A stretch of DNA of 64,000 nucleotides, taken from contig NZ_JACJOT010000003.1 of NCBI RefSeq assembly GCF_014695715.1, forward strand, positions 248,001 to 312,000. The letters run 5' to 3'. The notes under the pieces are model-generated. The model ran no database searches, had not been told where the DNA came from, and saw only the letters and a program-made list of their open reading frames with translations. Positions 8,193 through 17,271 of the stretch are shown here, piece by piece. The stretch comes from Microcoleus sp. FACHB-68. Its GTDB lineage: Bacteria; Cyanobacteriota; Cyanobacteriia; Cyanobacteriales; Oscillatoriaceae. Position 1 is the stretch's first letter. Every line of letters starts with the position of its first letter. The translations under genes were made by a program, and so were the position numbers.

Positions 8193-8423
8193 ATGGCAAC
8201 CGAGCAAGAGCTTCAATCTCTTTTTAATACCTTGGATACTGATCTTGATGGTAAAGTTTCCATAAATGAGCTTTTTATAAGCCCAGGCTTAAGTGCAATC
8301 ATCTCAGCAGAAACAGGTATCAGTAGCCCCCAACAGTTGCTAAGTATGTACGGAGATAAAGACGGTAGTATCACCTTTGAAGAGTTAAAGAAAGTTGTTG
8401 AACAAGCAGGGAATTTAAACTAG
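8193..8423 (+). CDS. Small EF-hand calcium-binding protein
   Basis: A 76-residue protein with two EF-hands. The first loop is canonical: Asp15-Asp17-Asp19-Gly20...Glu26 (DTDLDGKVSINE). The second, YGDKDGSITFEE (residues 53-64), keeps Asp55, Asp57, Gly58, Ile60 and Glu64 but has Tyr at position 1, so its affinity is probably low. There is no signal peptide, so it should sit in the cytoplasm as a Ca2+ sensor or buffer. The upstream region is AT-rich and no strong Shine-Dalgarno sequence is visible. It stands alone between decayed sequences. Confidence 0.85.
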   Translation: MATEQELQSLFNTLDTDLDGKVSINELFISPGLSAIISAETGISSPQQLLSMYGDKDGSITFEELKKVVEQAGNLN

Positions 8424-8437
8424 CAGTCAAAAAAAAT

Positions 8438-8485
8438 AGGGTATCCTACTCCCTATTACTTTTATTAGCCCTTCCAGGATACCTT
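8438..8485 (+). terminator. Possible terminator hairpin after the EF-hand gene
   Basis: AGGGTATCCT (8438-8447) can pair with AGGATACCTT (8476-8485), giving a 9-bp stem with a 28-base loop. A weak T-rich stretch follows. The long loop makes it a poor intrinsic terminator. Confidence 0.3.
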
Positions 8486-9141
8486 GAGAGGGGTTTTGTT
8501 ATAGGTGGGAAAAGTTAATTCTCCCTCCTGACTCGGCTCCAGCCACCACGCTAGCACCATACCCCCACACATAGCCGCACTCTGCCATCGCCAAAATTCT
8601 CCACTGCAACACGACCGCACTACACGTCCACGCCACTACAGTTCATACGCCGCCGCACCAGCCACCGCCAATAATTCTCCACTTCAATATGACCACATCA
8701 CACCTCTCACAGTTATCGGAAATTCCTACAGCCCCACCACAGCGCCTCACAGCAACACGATGCGATCGCTTTTAACCAGGAAAGAAATATTTTAGAAATT
8801 TCATATTCCATCTGCATAATATCTATTTGCTCGTTCGTATAAATATATAGAGTGTCTTTTTTTGATGATTCTCAAATTTGCTGCGAAAGCTAAAAGCTTA
8901 ATATAGCAAAAATAACAATGATGTCGCCACTTTTGTCAATTCCGTTGTCCCGATTAGAAAAAGCAAAACTAGCTTTGGCGCAGTTAAATCAACCAAAAAG
9001 GGAAAAAAGCGCCTCACCAATTTGTTATTGTGGCAATAAAAGGTACTCTTAACGTTCTTTATGTCATTGACAACCGGCTGATGATTGTTCACAGGTTGTC
9101 AAAACAGCATTAAACTCAGCCATTACCGGCTTGGCGTGATT
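8486..9141. repeat. Gene-free C/A-rich stretch with an imperfect ~78-bp tandem repeat
   Basis: No convincing gene lies here. At 8574-8651 and 8652-8720 the same motif occurs twice (GCCGCAC...CCGCCAA, AATTCTCCACT, CAATATGACCACA-type blocks). The + strand from 8520 to 8760 is notably rich in C and A and poor in G. A HIP1 octamer is at about 8761. The 8780-9130 part is AT-rich with no pattern seen. The stretch ends at the second copy of the 144-bp direct repeat. Confidence 0.5.
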
Positions 9142-9153
9142 AAATCACCGGCT

Positions 9154-12100
9154 TTACCAACGGTAATAACGATAGGGATCATCGCCTTGCTCGAAATCTG
9201 TTCGATAATCGGGGTGATAGAAGCGATTGAGGTTATTCACCGGCTTGAAAATTTGCCTGTCTGCTTTAAAACTGGTTCCCATATTGGCAAGGATCTGGGA
9301 GATTGCCCGCGTTTGCCGCCACCGACTATACCGAAAATAAGTATTTGTATCTGCCTCTAACGCGTCGGGGTTGATTTGCGAGAAAATCGCCACTCCTTTG
9401 CCGGCAACCACGCGACTTAATAAACCATTGGCTGCCACTTCACCGCCAGATTCTATTAACCAAGCGTCGTGGAAAGAACGCCAGCGCAAATCAGAAGCAC
9501 TGATGCCGCGAACTTCTGGCCAATTGGGAACCTCAAGGGAACCGCCGAAGTTTTTCACCTCCTGCACTTGCACCCCCAAAGTATTAGCGGGTTTGGCTGC
9601 CGGCAAGAAAAATACTTTGCCACCGGCATTTAAATAAGTTTGCAAATCCTCATCTTTAACCTTCGCCTCCGAACCAATAATCACTAAATTCGCCTTAGTA
9701 TCTAGTGAATCTGCTTGCCGGTAAATCGCACCCAGCGCATCCAGTTTAGCCGCATCCGCTTCGCTGCCAATTAAAATTACTTTGTTTGCCTTGGGAGACA
9801 ACGGCGCTGTCTGGGCGTATTCGATAATTTGCTGAGCGAGTTTCGCCGCCGGCGCATCTACAGCATAATGATCTTCGAGGTCTAACCCATTCCAAATTAG
9901 CCGGCCTTTGCCATAATCAAGTTCCATCATTGGCGTATAAGCCAGATCAAACTCCGACTCCAAAATCGGACGCCAAGAACTGTGATGTGGCTTTTCCACC
10001 GGCACAGAACTCACTGCGCCCCGATTTCCCCAGTGCCAACCATACCACGGCAACCCGCTGGGACTCAGCCTCATGCCTCCTTGAGTGGTGTCAGGATACG
10101 CTTCAACGAGGGAACTTTCGCCCCGCCAGTCCCGCAGATCGAACTTATCTAATCCCGCTACCACCGGATGCGTTTCATCAACCGGGAAGACGCGCCGGCT
10201 GAGATGGGGAGAAACGCGCAGTCCTGTACGCTGCAACCATTCCGGGTTTTGAGCAAAAATAATTGCTCTGCCACCATTGCGGACAAAGGCTTCTAAGTTT
10301 CCTGGCCGCTTTTCCTCACTGGATAATGCTTCACGACCGATTACTAAAAGCTGGGGAGTGTCAGAACCGGCCCACGGCACAACGGTGTAACCCATCTGTT
10401 GCAGCATTTGAGTGGTTTTGCCGGCAGGATCGAATACCGCAATTTCTCCTTTGCCGGTGGCTAAAGACGAAGTGAAAACCCGGAAATCAAAACGGTCTTG
10501 ATGCTGCCGGCTGCCAATCCGAGCAATGAGGCGAATTTCTCCATCCACTTTTTCTGTAGCCAGGGTTTTTGGCAAATCCACTATTAGGGGAAAAAATAGC
10601 GTTTGTGCCGGCTCAATACTGCCCTGATTTTGGCCACTTCCCACCTTTTGCCCCTTAACCGTCACCTGCCACTCAAAGGAAAACGTTTGCTTTTCCCGAA
10701 GATCGTTAATCAACACCACTTGCTTTTGCAAGGTTTCCCCCACCTTAAAACTATGGTCTTTTGCCGTAAAAGCCGGCTCAGAACCGGCGATCCAAGCCAA
10801 GGTTGGGCCATTGTTTTCTAATAGCGCAATGCCGGCTGGGTGAATTGTATTCGCTTCCATCTGGAAAGCGTGCCATAACGACTTTGGCACCTGCTGCAAG
10901 TAAGGGCCACGCCGTCCGGGTTTAAAAGGGCCAATATCCATTTTTTGTTTGCCGGCATCTGAAACCTGCCACCCGTGGCCATTGTTCCAGGGAATCATCC
11001 CGCCTGTCATGCCAAAGGTGCGCCAACTGCGCCAGGTATTTGTAATGAATAACTGCTGCAACTTTTGGAATGCCGGTGCGAAATCAAGTTGCGGATTAAA
11101 ATGCCAACTTTTATACTCGCCATCCCCCACAAATAACTCACGAATTTTCGCCTGATAAGCGGGAGTTTCTAATTCGTAAGCTTCTTTACCCAAGTAAATC
11201 GCGCTGAACTCGGTCATCAGGGGTTCGCTGAGAATTGCATTGCCAAAACCCTTGCGACCTCGCATCATTGTTGTGTGCAGGGGTGTGCCAAATTCCACAG
11301 CCATGTAAGGCATATCTCCCTGCTGTGTCCAGTGAGAAAGCCACTCTTCCCGTTCTTGCAGGGGAATCATATTTAAGTAGCAGTTTAAAGCGTAAACATC
11401 GCCAACGGCTGCCCCTTGGTGAACGAGGACGGGACGGGTGGGATCGTGCTTTTTAATCGTGGCAACCACTGCTTCGCCAACAGGAAAGATTTCCTGAAAA
11501 CGCCGATCTGCTTCTTTTCCGAGGGTTCCTTCTACCTTTTTTTTACCAATACGGCGTGGGTTTTGATCATCGTTATATCCGAAAAAGTTAGGGTTGCTTC
11601 CCCACAATAAAATTGAGGGATGGTTGCGATACCGGCGCAATTCTGCCAGCATTTGCTGTTCCCAGCGTTCCCTATTTTCTGGGTTTTTCCACTTACCAGA
11701 CCAAGTAAGGTTTGTCATATCTAATGCCGGCCCGATCAGGGGAAACCCTTTTTGATCAGCGCGACCGGCAACCAGTTCTCGAAAGTGCCATCTGCCGCGT
11801 TCATTATGGTTCCAAGGCCATAGTTCAGCGATATTGAAGCCGGCCCAGAGGTAGCTGTCGATCATTCGATCTGCAACTTCGGGGATGCTGGTGGCCCATT
11901 CGTCGCTGTAAAGAATCGGTCGCAGGCGTAATTCTGTGCCGTTTAAGTAAAATTTCCGCCCTTCTATCCAAAATTCGCGGAAGCCAAATTCCTGATCATA
12001 TTCATCCTCAATGCCACTGCCGCGAACTTGCAGCCGCAAGGTGTAAAGGTTAGGCCGGCCAACGTCCCAGAGTCGCGGATCGGGCCAGTCCCAGGCGATT

Positions 12101-12978
12101 TGCACGGTTTGGGTGGGTTTAGCTGTGACGTTTGTGCTGCCGGTGAATTCTCGCTCAATCTTGCCTTTTTCATCGAGCATTTGGGCGATAATTTCAGTTT
12201 TGCCGGCTTCCTTAATATCGGTAAGTTCTATGTCTAATTTAACTTGATTAGTTCGCGTGGAAGGTTGCACAAATACGTCACTAATATGGGATTTTGCAGG
12301 CCGGCTTAGTAACCGCACTTCGCCAATTAATCCCCGTGATTCTAGCTTGCTTTCAGTTGTATAAATTTCATTTGGCCCCATAATTACGGCTTTTTCTTTT
12401 TCATCGGCGGCAGCGGTTACTAATAGGCTCAAAACCGCACTGCTACCCGGTTTAACTGCTGTGGTGATGTCTGCTACGCCATAGGGCCACTGAATTTGAC
12501 CGCACTGGATATTATTCACATAAACTTCGGCATCGGTGCTGAGGCGCGTGAGGTCAAGCAGGATCGTTCGTCCTTGCCATTGGGCGGGGATGCTGATGGT
12601 GCTTTGATACCAGGCTTTTGAGAGTTGTTTGCCGTTGAAGTTTTGCCATGCGGTGCCGGTTCCCCGTGAAATAAGTCCGGGTACTGAGGGGTGGTTTTCG
12701 CGCTGCCAATCTCCCGGAACCCAGATAGAACCCCACCCCTCTTGCGGTGGCAATTGCTGCGATCCGCCGAGTGCCGGCATAAATTGCCAAACGCCGTTCA
12801 GATAAATTTCGCTTCGTTTACTGTTGGAAATTTCAACGGATTCACCGGCTGTATTTCTAGAAATTTGCAAGACAGGGCAATTGGCAGAATTTCCTTCTTG
12901 AACGTGGCTCCCAATCGCCCAAAAAATAGAAAGAGTTAAGAAAAATATTCCGATGCTCTTGGCAATTTTATTTTTCAT
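9154..12978 (-). CDS. Exported glycoside hydrolase family 2-like protein with C-terminal GATase-like domain
   Basis: A 1274-residue protein with an N-terminal signal peptide (KSIGIFFLTLSIFWAIGS). Residues about 55-230 form a GH2 sugar-binding jelly roll (LNGVWQF, WYQSTISIP, VYVNN), about 235-335 an Ig-like domain, and about 340-610 a TIM barrel. The nucleophile-type Glu is seen in MAVEFGTP (Glu562), but the region that should carry the acid/base as 'NE' reads LLWGSNPNFFG (458-466), with Pro in place of Glu. Activity is therefore doubtful. A class-I amidotransferase-like domain follows (about 860-1000). It lies next to the Wzy and Wza genes, so a periplasmic role in exopolysaccharide trimming or binding is inferred. 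Confidence 0.82.
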   Translation of the reverse strand: MKNKIAKSIGIFFLTLSIFWAIGSHVQEGNSANCPVLQISRNTAGESVEISNSKRSEIYLNGVWQFMPALGGSQQLPPQEGWGSIWVPGDWQRENHPSVPGLISRGTGTAWQNFNGKQLSKAWYQSTISIPAQWQGRTILLDLTRLSTDAEVYVNNIQCGQIQWPYGVADITTAVKPGSSAVLSLLVTAAADEKEKAVIMGPNEIYTTESKLESRGLIGEVRLLSRPAKSHISDVFVQPSTRTNQVKLDIELTDIKEAGKTEIIAQMLDEKGKIEREFTGSTNVTAKPTQTVQIAWDWPDPRLWDVGRPNLYTLRLQVRGSGIEDEYDQEFGFREFWIEGRKFYLNGTELRLRPILYSDEWATSIPEVADRMIDSYLWAGFNIAELWPWNHNERGRWHFRELVAGRADQKGFPLIGPALDMTNLTWSGKWKNPENRERWEQQMLAELRRYRNHPSILLWGSNPNFFGYNDDQNPRRIGKKKVEGTLGKEADRRFQEIFPVGEAVVATIKKHDPTRPVLVHQGAAVGDVYALNCYLNMIPLQEREEWLSHWTQQGDMPYMAVEFGTPLHTTMMRGRKGFGNAILSEPLMTEFSAIYLGKEAYELETPAYQAKIRELFVGDGEYKSWHFNPQLDFAPAFQKLQQLFITNTWRSWRTFGMTGGMIPWNNGHGWQVSDAGKQKMDIGPFKPGRRGPYLQQVPKSLWHAFQMEANTIHPAGIALLENNGPTLAWIAGSEPAFTAKDHSFKVGETLQKQVVLINDLREKQTFSFEWQVTVKGQKVGSGQNQGSIEPAQTLFFPLIVDLPKTLATEKVDGEIRLIARIGSRQHQDRFDFRVFTSSLATGKGEIAVFDPAGKTTQMLQQMGYTVVPWAGSDTPQLLVIGREALSSEEKRPGNLEAFVRNGGRAIIFAQNPEWLQRTGLRVSPHLSRRVFPVDETHPVVAGLDKFDLRDWRGESSLVEAYPDTTQGGMRLSPSGLPWYGWHWGNRGAVSSVPVEKPHHSSWRPILESEFDLAYTPMMELDYGKGRLIWNGLDLEDHYAVDAPAAKLAQQIIEYAQTAPLSPKANKVILIGSEADAAKLDALGAIYRQADSLDTKANLVIIGSEAKVKDEDLQTYLNAGGKVFFLPAAKPANTLGVQVQEVKNFGGSLEVPNWPEVRGISASDLRWRSFHDAWLIESGGEVAANGLLSRVVAGKGVAIFSQINPDALEADTNTYFRYSRWRQTRAISQILANMGTSFKADRQIFKPVNNLNRFYHPDYRTDFEQGDDPYRYYRW

Positions 12979-13149
12979 TCATTTGACAAAATCGCACGCA
13001 CCTTAATAATAACTCTCATCGAGCTTTGTTTAAGCACTGGACTTTAACAAAAATCTTAAAAGCTCAACTTAACCACTCTCTGCCGGTTAACCCAACCAAG
13101 GTGAAAACCTTGCACTTGTTATATCCCTTACCAAAAAATTGAGTCTTAA

Positions 13150-14556
13150 TTACGAAAAAGATTGCTTGAGTCGTTCCGTTCTCTTGGGTTTAGAGGTCGC
13201 CGTTGTATTATTGAAGGAAGTGTCTAGGCTCAAACGTACTGTCAGCATTACATAATACACCCAAACATTTGTTGGTTCAATGATTGTGGTTTCTGTGATA
13301 TTATTTAGCGTTAAATACATTAAAAATATCATCGGAATTGCTGAAAGCTCCAGTCTTTCCTTGATTAAATACTGAACTGCCATCACAAGATTAATTACGA
13401 AAGAAATTGTAAACAAAGCTAGACCCAGCAATCCGAAATAAACTAGAATTTCTAAATAGCCATTATGTGAATGGGGTGGGATAAAGCCGGTTGTGGTAAA
13501 TATTCCTTTAGCAGGATTGTTAATTCCTAGCTCTGGCTGCCAAAAACTATAGTATCCAAAACCTGTTAATAGGCGTTTTTCGACAACACGGGCGAAGATT
13601 TGCGGCCAAAATTCTGTGCGTCCGGTTAAGGTCATATCTTTTCCCAGACCTTCAACAATAATTGCTTCTAAGTTATCGGTAATTATAATAGTTGCGGCAA
13701 TACTAACGATAATAAACGAAGCGATACAAGCAAAAGCCCATTGAAAACTCAACTGCTTGATAAAACCCAAAGATAAGACCATTCCGATTAATAAAATGAC
13801 GGCAACCAGTGCTCCGCCAGATTTGCCAGTTCTCATTAAATAAAATGAAACTAAAGTCATCAAAAGAGACAACCAGCGTCCTGCCTTGCTCTGCACAGCC
13901 TGGGAGTAATTCACATACCAAAAGGCAGTGGATAAACACATAATACCACCCAGCTTATTTTTGGATTTTGTTAAACCCGACCAGTCAACCACGCTCCCAG
14001 GTCGTTGGTGGATGTAACTTCCCACCCCTATCATGATATGGCTCCACCGCACAAACCGGGCCAAGTCTTGCCAATCATATTGCACAGCCAAGTAAACCGC
14101 AACCGGCGTAATTAATATATAAGCTAGAAAGTGAGCGAATGCAATATCAGGAGTTTCTGACCAAAAGATTGAGAAAAAGGGAAGCGTGGCGTAAATCCAA
14201 AAACATGGATTTTTTGATAAAAGTAAGGAAAATATACTAATTGAATATTTCAAGAAGTGCTGGATTCTGGAAAATAAAATAATAAAACAAAAGGCCATGA
14301 AAGGAATCCAGAGGTAATGCATATTTGTTTTGTTTGTTTCGGCCAGCTTGGTTGGGTGCAAGTAATTTAATGGGGGTCTTCCCTCTAAAGCCGGCGAGAG
14401 GAATAAAAAGAAAATGGCAAATCCTTTTTGGTAATAATAAGAAATTTTCTTATAACTAGAGGAATGAAAAAACAACGCAATTAAAATGATTAAAGATACA
14501 GCCAAAATTGAACTCAGCAAGGGACTGCTAAAAATTATAATTTGAATGGCTTTCAT
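13150..14556 (-). CDS. O-antigen ligase / Wzy-type polysaccharide polymerase, membrane protein
   Basis: A 468-residue protein with about ten hydrophobic segments. It carries the Wzy_C signature: a long outer loop ending in LTGFGYYSFW and PPHSHNGYLEILVYFGLLGL, where the HSHN motif is typical of WaaL and Wzy proteins. It would join repeat units or transfer a glycan at the periplasmic face of the inner membrane. It lies between the GH2-like gene (171 bases away) and the Wza-like gene (194 bases away) on the same strand, so it may be co-transcribed. Whether it is polymerase or ligase cannot be told from sequence; a Wzy role fits the neighbouring Wza/Wzc pair. Confidence 0.85.
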   Translation of the reverse strand: MKAIQIIIFSSPLLSSILAVSLIILIALFFHSSSYKKISYYYQKGFAIFFLFLSPALEGRPPLNYLHPTKLAETNKTNMHYLWIPFMAFCFIILFSRIQHFLKYSISIFSLLLSKNPCFWIYATLPFFSIFWSETPDIAFAHFLAYILITPVAVYLAVQYDWQDLARFVRWSHIMIGVGSYIHQRPGSVVDWSGLTKSKNKLGGIMCLSTAFWYVNYSQAVQSKAGRWLSLLMTLVSFYLMRTGKSGGALVAVILLIGMVLSLGFIKQLSFQWAFACIASFIIVSIAATIIITDNLEAIIVEGLGKDMTLTGRTEFWPQIFARVVEKRLLTGFGYYSFWQPELGINNPAKGIFTTTGFIPPHSHNGYLEILVYFGLLGLALFTISFVINLVMAVQYLIKERLELSAIPMIFLMYLTLNNITETTIIEPTNVWVYYVMLTVRLSLDTSFNNTTATSKPKRTERLKQSFS

Positions 14557-14750
14557 ACTGGTTCTTATGATTGATGGCTAATAAAACCTGGCCAAAGCTG
14601 CCAAGTCTTTTTTCAACTTCACCGTTAACAAACCCGGCGATTTTGGGTTGGAGAATGACAGCCTTTACTTTAGTAGCTAGAAAATGTTGAGCAATTCTTT
14701 TCGCTAACTTTTAGTTAGTTATCTATTGAGCTTGAATCACTCCCCTCTAA

Positions 14751-16211
14751 CTAAAATCTGAAGAGTGAGCGCAACACTCCTAAAAAATTAAACAGCGGGT
14801 AAACTTTAACAATCGGATCAATTGCAGAACCGAGCCGGTCTGAAAATGCTGTCATGCGACTTCGCTCTACGACGATGATATCGTTATTGCGAAGCAAAGG
14901 ATTTGTTTGGTCATTAATTCCTTGCGTTAAATCAACATTTACTTCACGTTCGGCAACAGTGCCATCAGGGTTGAGGCGAATCAGTTTAACAGCATCTCTA
15001 CGCGCTCTCGGATTATCGTAACCAAATCCTCCCGCTAGCAAAGCTTGATTTAAAGTAGTATTCGCCGGCACTTGTAAAACTGAGCCGGCACCACCCACTC
15101 TCACTTCTCCTACGACATAAACTCTAATTGCAGTGGGAGAAAAATTAGCCGTTGCCAAGTCAGCGGCTTCGGCTGGGTTAACTTCAGTTGCCGTAGGAAT
15201 AACAATCGTATCTCCGTCTTGCACAATTGTGTCTTGAGTCGTGTCACCTGCCTGCAAGAGTTGCCAAAGATTGACATTAATAACTTGTTCCCCTCCCGCT
15301 TTTGTAGGCCGGCGCACCTGTACTTGGCGGATATCTGCTAAAGGTTTAATTCCTCCTGCCAATTGAATTGCACGGGTGACGGTGGGTAAACCTTGGTTTC
15401 TCAAATCTATGGTGGTGTTTCCGCCAATTACCACATAACTTCCGGGAGTATAAACTTCGCCCACCACCGTCACAGTGCGGGGTTGATCAGGCTGTTGTGA
15501 AAAGCTAGCGGTTGCAATTTGACGGGCTTCTGCTAAGTTGGTGCTGGCTGCAGAGGGAATAAAAATCGCGTCTCCATCCTGCAAAATCATATCGCGACTG
15601 TAATCGCCACCCTGCAACATTTCCCACAAATTAATATTAATAATTCGATCTGGCCCGGATCTTTGAGGTCGGCGCACCTGAACCTCGCGAAGATTCGCCG
15701 CTTGTGTAATTCCTCCAGCTTTTTCTATTGCCTGAGTCACCGTTGGATACTGAACGCCAGGTCTGACACCGACGCCAGGAATTAGATTTAATGAGTAAAT
15801 TCCCGGACGGGTGACTTCGCCAGTGACGCCAACGTTAAGAGGACGAATGGCCGAAAGAGTTACTGAAATCACCGGATCGTTGAGAACGCTTTCGTATTGA
15901 GCGGTAATGGCTGCTGCCGCTTGTTCTATGGTCATCCCCCTGACATCCACACTGCCGGCAAGCCGCAAAACAACGGTGCCATCTGACAAAATTTCGTACT
16001 CCCCGCTTAATTCGGGAACTTCCACAATCTCAATCAGAATGCGATCCCCGCCGCCTAATTTGTAAGCGCTTCCTGATGAAAAACCGGCAGCGTCTTCCCC
16101 TCCCGACACTTGAGCCATACTAGGAAATGGAGAGGCCATGAATGTCACCGCCAACAGGGTCAGACTGACCATCGGCAGAGTGATTTGTTTGAAAAAATTA
16201 ACATAAACCAT
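14751..16211 (-). CDS. Polysaccharide export protein, Wza-like, with SLBB domains
   Basis: A 486-residue protein with a signal peptide (about 1-34, MVSLTLLAVTFMASPFPSMA). Residues about 50-140 are a Poly_export domain (YKLGGGDRILIEIVEVPELSG, then GTVVLRLAGSVDVRGMTIEQA). Three SLBB-type segments follow, each beginning with a 'VTGEV/VVGEV/VVGEVRV' strand and including 'RRPxRxG..IINxNLWxxLQxGD'. The C-terminus (IDPIVKVYPLFNFLGVLRSLFRF) is hydrophobic. There is no lipobox Cys, unlike E. coli Wza. It should form the outer-membrane or periplasmic channel for the exopolysaccharide, working with the Wzc-like kinase encoded divergently at 17272. Confidence 0.9.
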   Translation of the reverse strand: MVYVNFFKQITLPMVSLTLLAVTFMASPFPSMAQVSGGEDAAGFSSGSAYKLGGGDRILIEIVEVPELSGEYEILSDGTVVLRLAGSVDVRGMTIEQAAAAITAQYESVLNDPVISVTLSAIRPLNVGVTGEVTRPGIYSLNLIPGVGVRPGVQYPTVTQAIEKAGGITQAANLREVQVRRPQRSGPDRIININLWEMLQGGDYSRDMILQDGDAIFIPSAASTNLAEARQIATASFSQQPDQPRTVTVVGEVYTPGSYVVIGGNTTIDLRNQGLPTVTRAIQLAGGIKPLADIRQVQVRRPTKAGGEQVINVNLWQLLQAGDTTQDTIVQDGDTIVIPTATEVNPAEAADLATANFSPTAIRVYVVGEVRVGGAGSVLQVPANTTLNQALLAGGFGYDNPRARRDAVKLIRLNPDGTVAEREVNVDLTQGINDQTNPLLRNNDIIVVERSRMTAFSDRLGSAIDPIVKVYPLFNFLGVLRSLFRF

Positions 16212-17271
16212 ACGTTACTTCGTGCCTCAACGATTATTTATAGGCGCTGCGCCCATTTTCTTCTCTGTGTCAATACTCTCAAGCAACAGCGCCCGCGAAC
16301 TCTCAAAATTCTGTTAATTGCCGACCCGTTGATTTTAAATATAAAATTGAGTCACTCCAAACTCTGCTAAACATAGCCTCTAAATTTTAGCCATATTTAT
16401 CAACCTCAGCAAAGCACGCTTCAATAAGCGTAAAAGTCCCTAAATATCTCTAAGAGTGCGGCTATAGTAGAGGTTGCCGGCAGTTAACCTGAGCGCAGAT
16501 TTAAAGGGTTCCTCAAACAATTGATCGGTTGTTAAACAAGCGTCTTAAAACTGTCAAGTTATCCCCTGCCTGAGCGACAATGCCATAAAAGTCCGGGGGA
16601 AAACTTTCAAATCACCTTATCCCAGACTTTGGGCAAGCCGACTGGAACGCGATTTCTTTTGCTCTCTGATGCCGGCTCAAGTGAAGCGGGTCAGAAAAAA
16701 TGACGGCATAGGTAAAAATTTAGGAGTAGAGCGGAGAACTTTAAAATAGTAAAATAGAAGAACCCGATTGATCTGCCGGCGCTCAATCTGATTCTCGACG
16801 GTGAGGAAATGTCCCTTGTGTGGTGTGCAAAACTTCACAAACATGGGCATACTATTAAAAGTAGGCAGCACGATTACTGCTGGGTCTACGATACAATTTT
16901 CAGACTGTTAATTTGTCGGTCACGGGTCAAACGTTCTAGCTCCGATAATCCCCAAATCTCCCCCCAACAAAGCTATCAGGGGGCCGCCGACCTACCAAAG
17001 GTCAGTAGGTGAGTGATGCTCAGCTACTTTAACAGGTGTATGTGATGTGCCGGTTTAGCAACAGAAGTGAGGGCAGAAAACGACTTTCTTCTCTGTGCCG
17101 CACTGAATTAAGGCACAAACCCTGTATTGATTATTTCGATGTAATAGCACGCTCTATCCCAGTTTGAATGTTAAATTATGTATCACAATTTGAGATTTGG
17201 GGAAAAATAGAAAGACTTCCGTTTAGGATTTGTTCGGGGCGCTAACTTCTAGCAAAAATCGCCAAACTAAA
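16212..17271. other. Long intergenic region (1.06 kb) between the divergent wza- and wzc-like genes
   Basis: No gene was recognised; short frames here lack coherent codon use. Several small inverted repeats occur: GATTGA/TCAATC around 16766-16788, ACCTAC (16990-16995) with GTAGGT (17005-17010), and TGAG/CTCA just after. The length is far above that of most gaps in the window, so long leaders, a regulatory RNA or a lost gene are possible. No known riboswitch consensus was matched. Confidence 0.4.

Noticed and set aside
16920-17080. Possible c-di-GMP or ydaO-type riboswitch before the Wzc-like gene
   Set aside because: Small stems exist, but the conserved core sequences of those riboswitches are absent.
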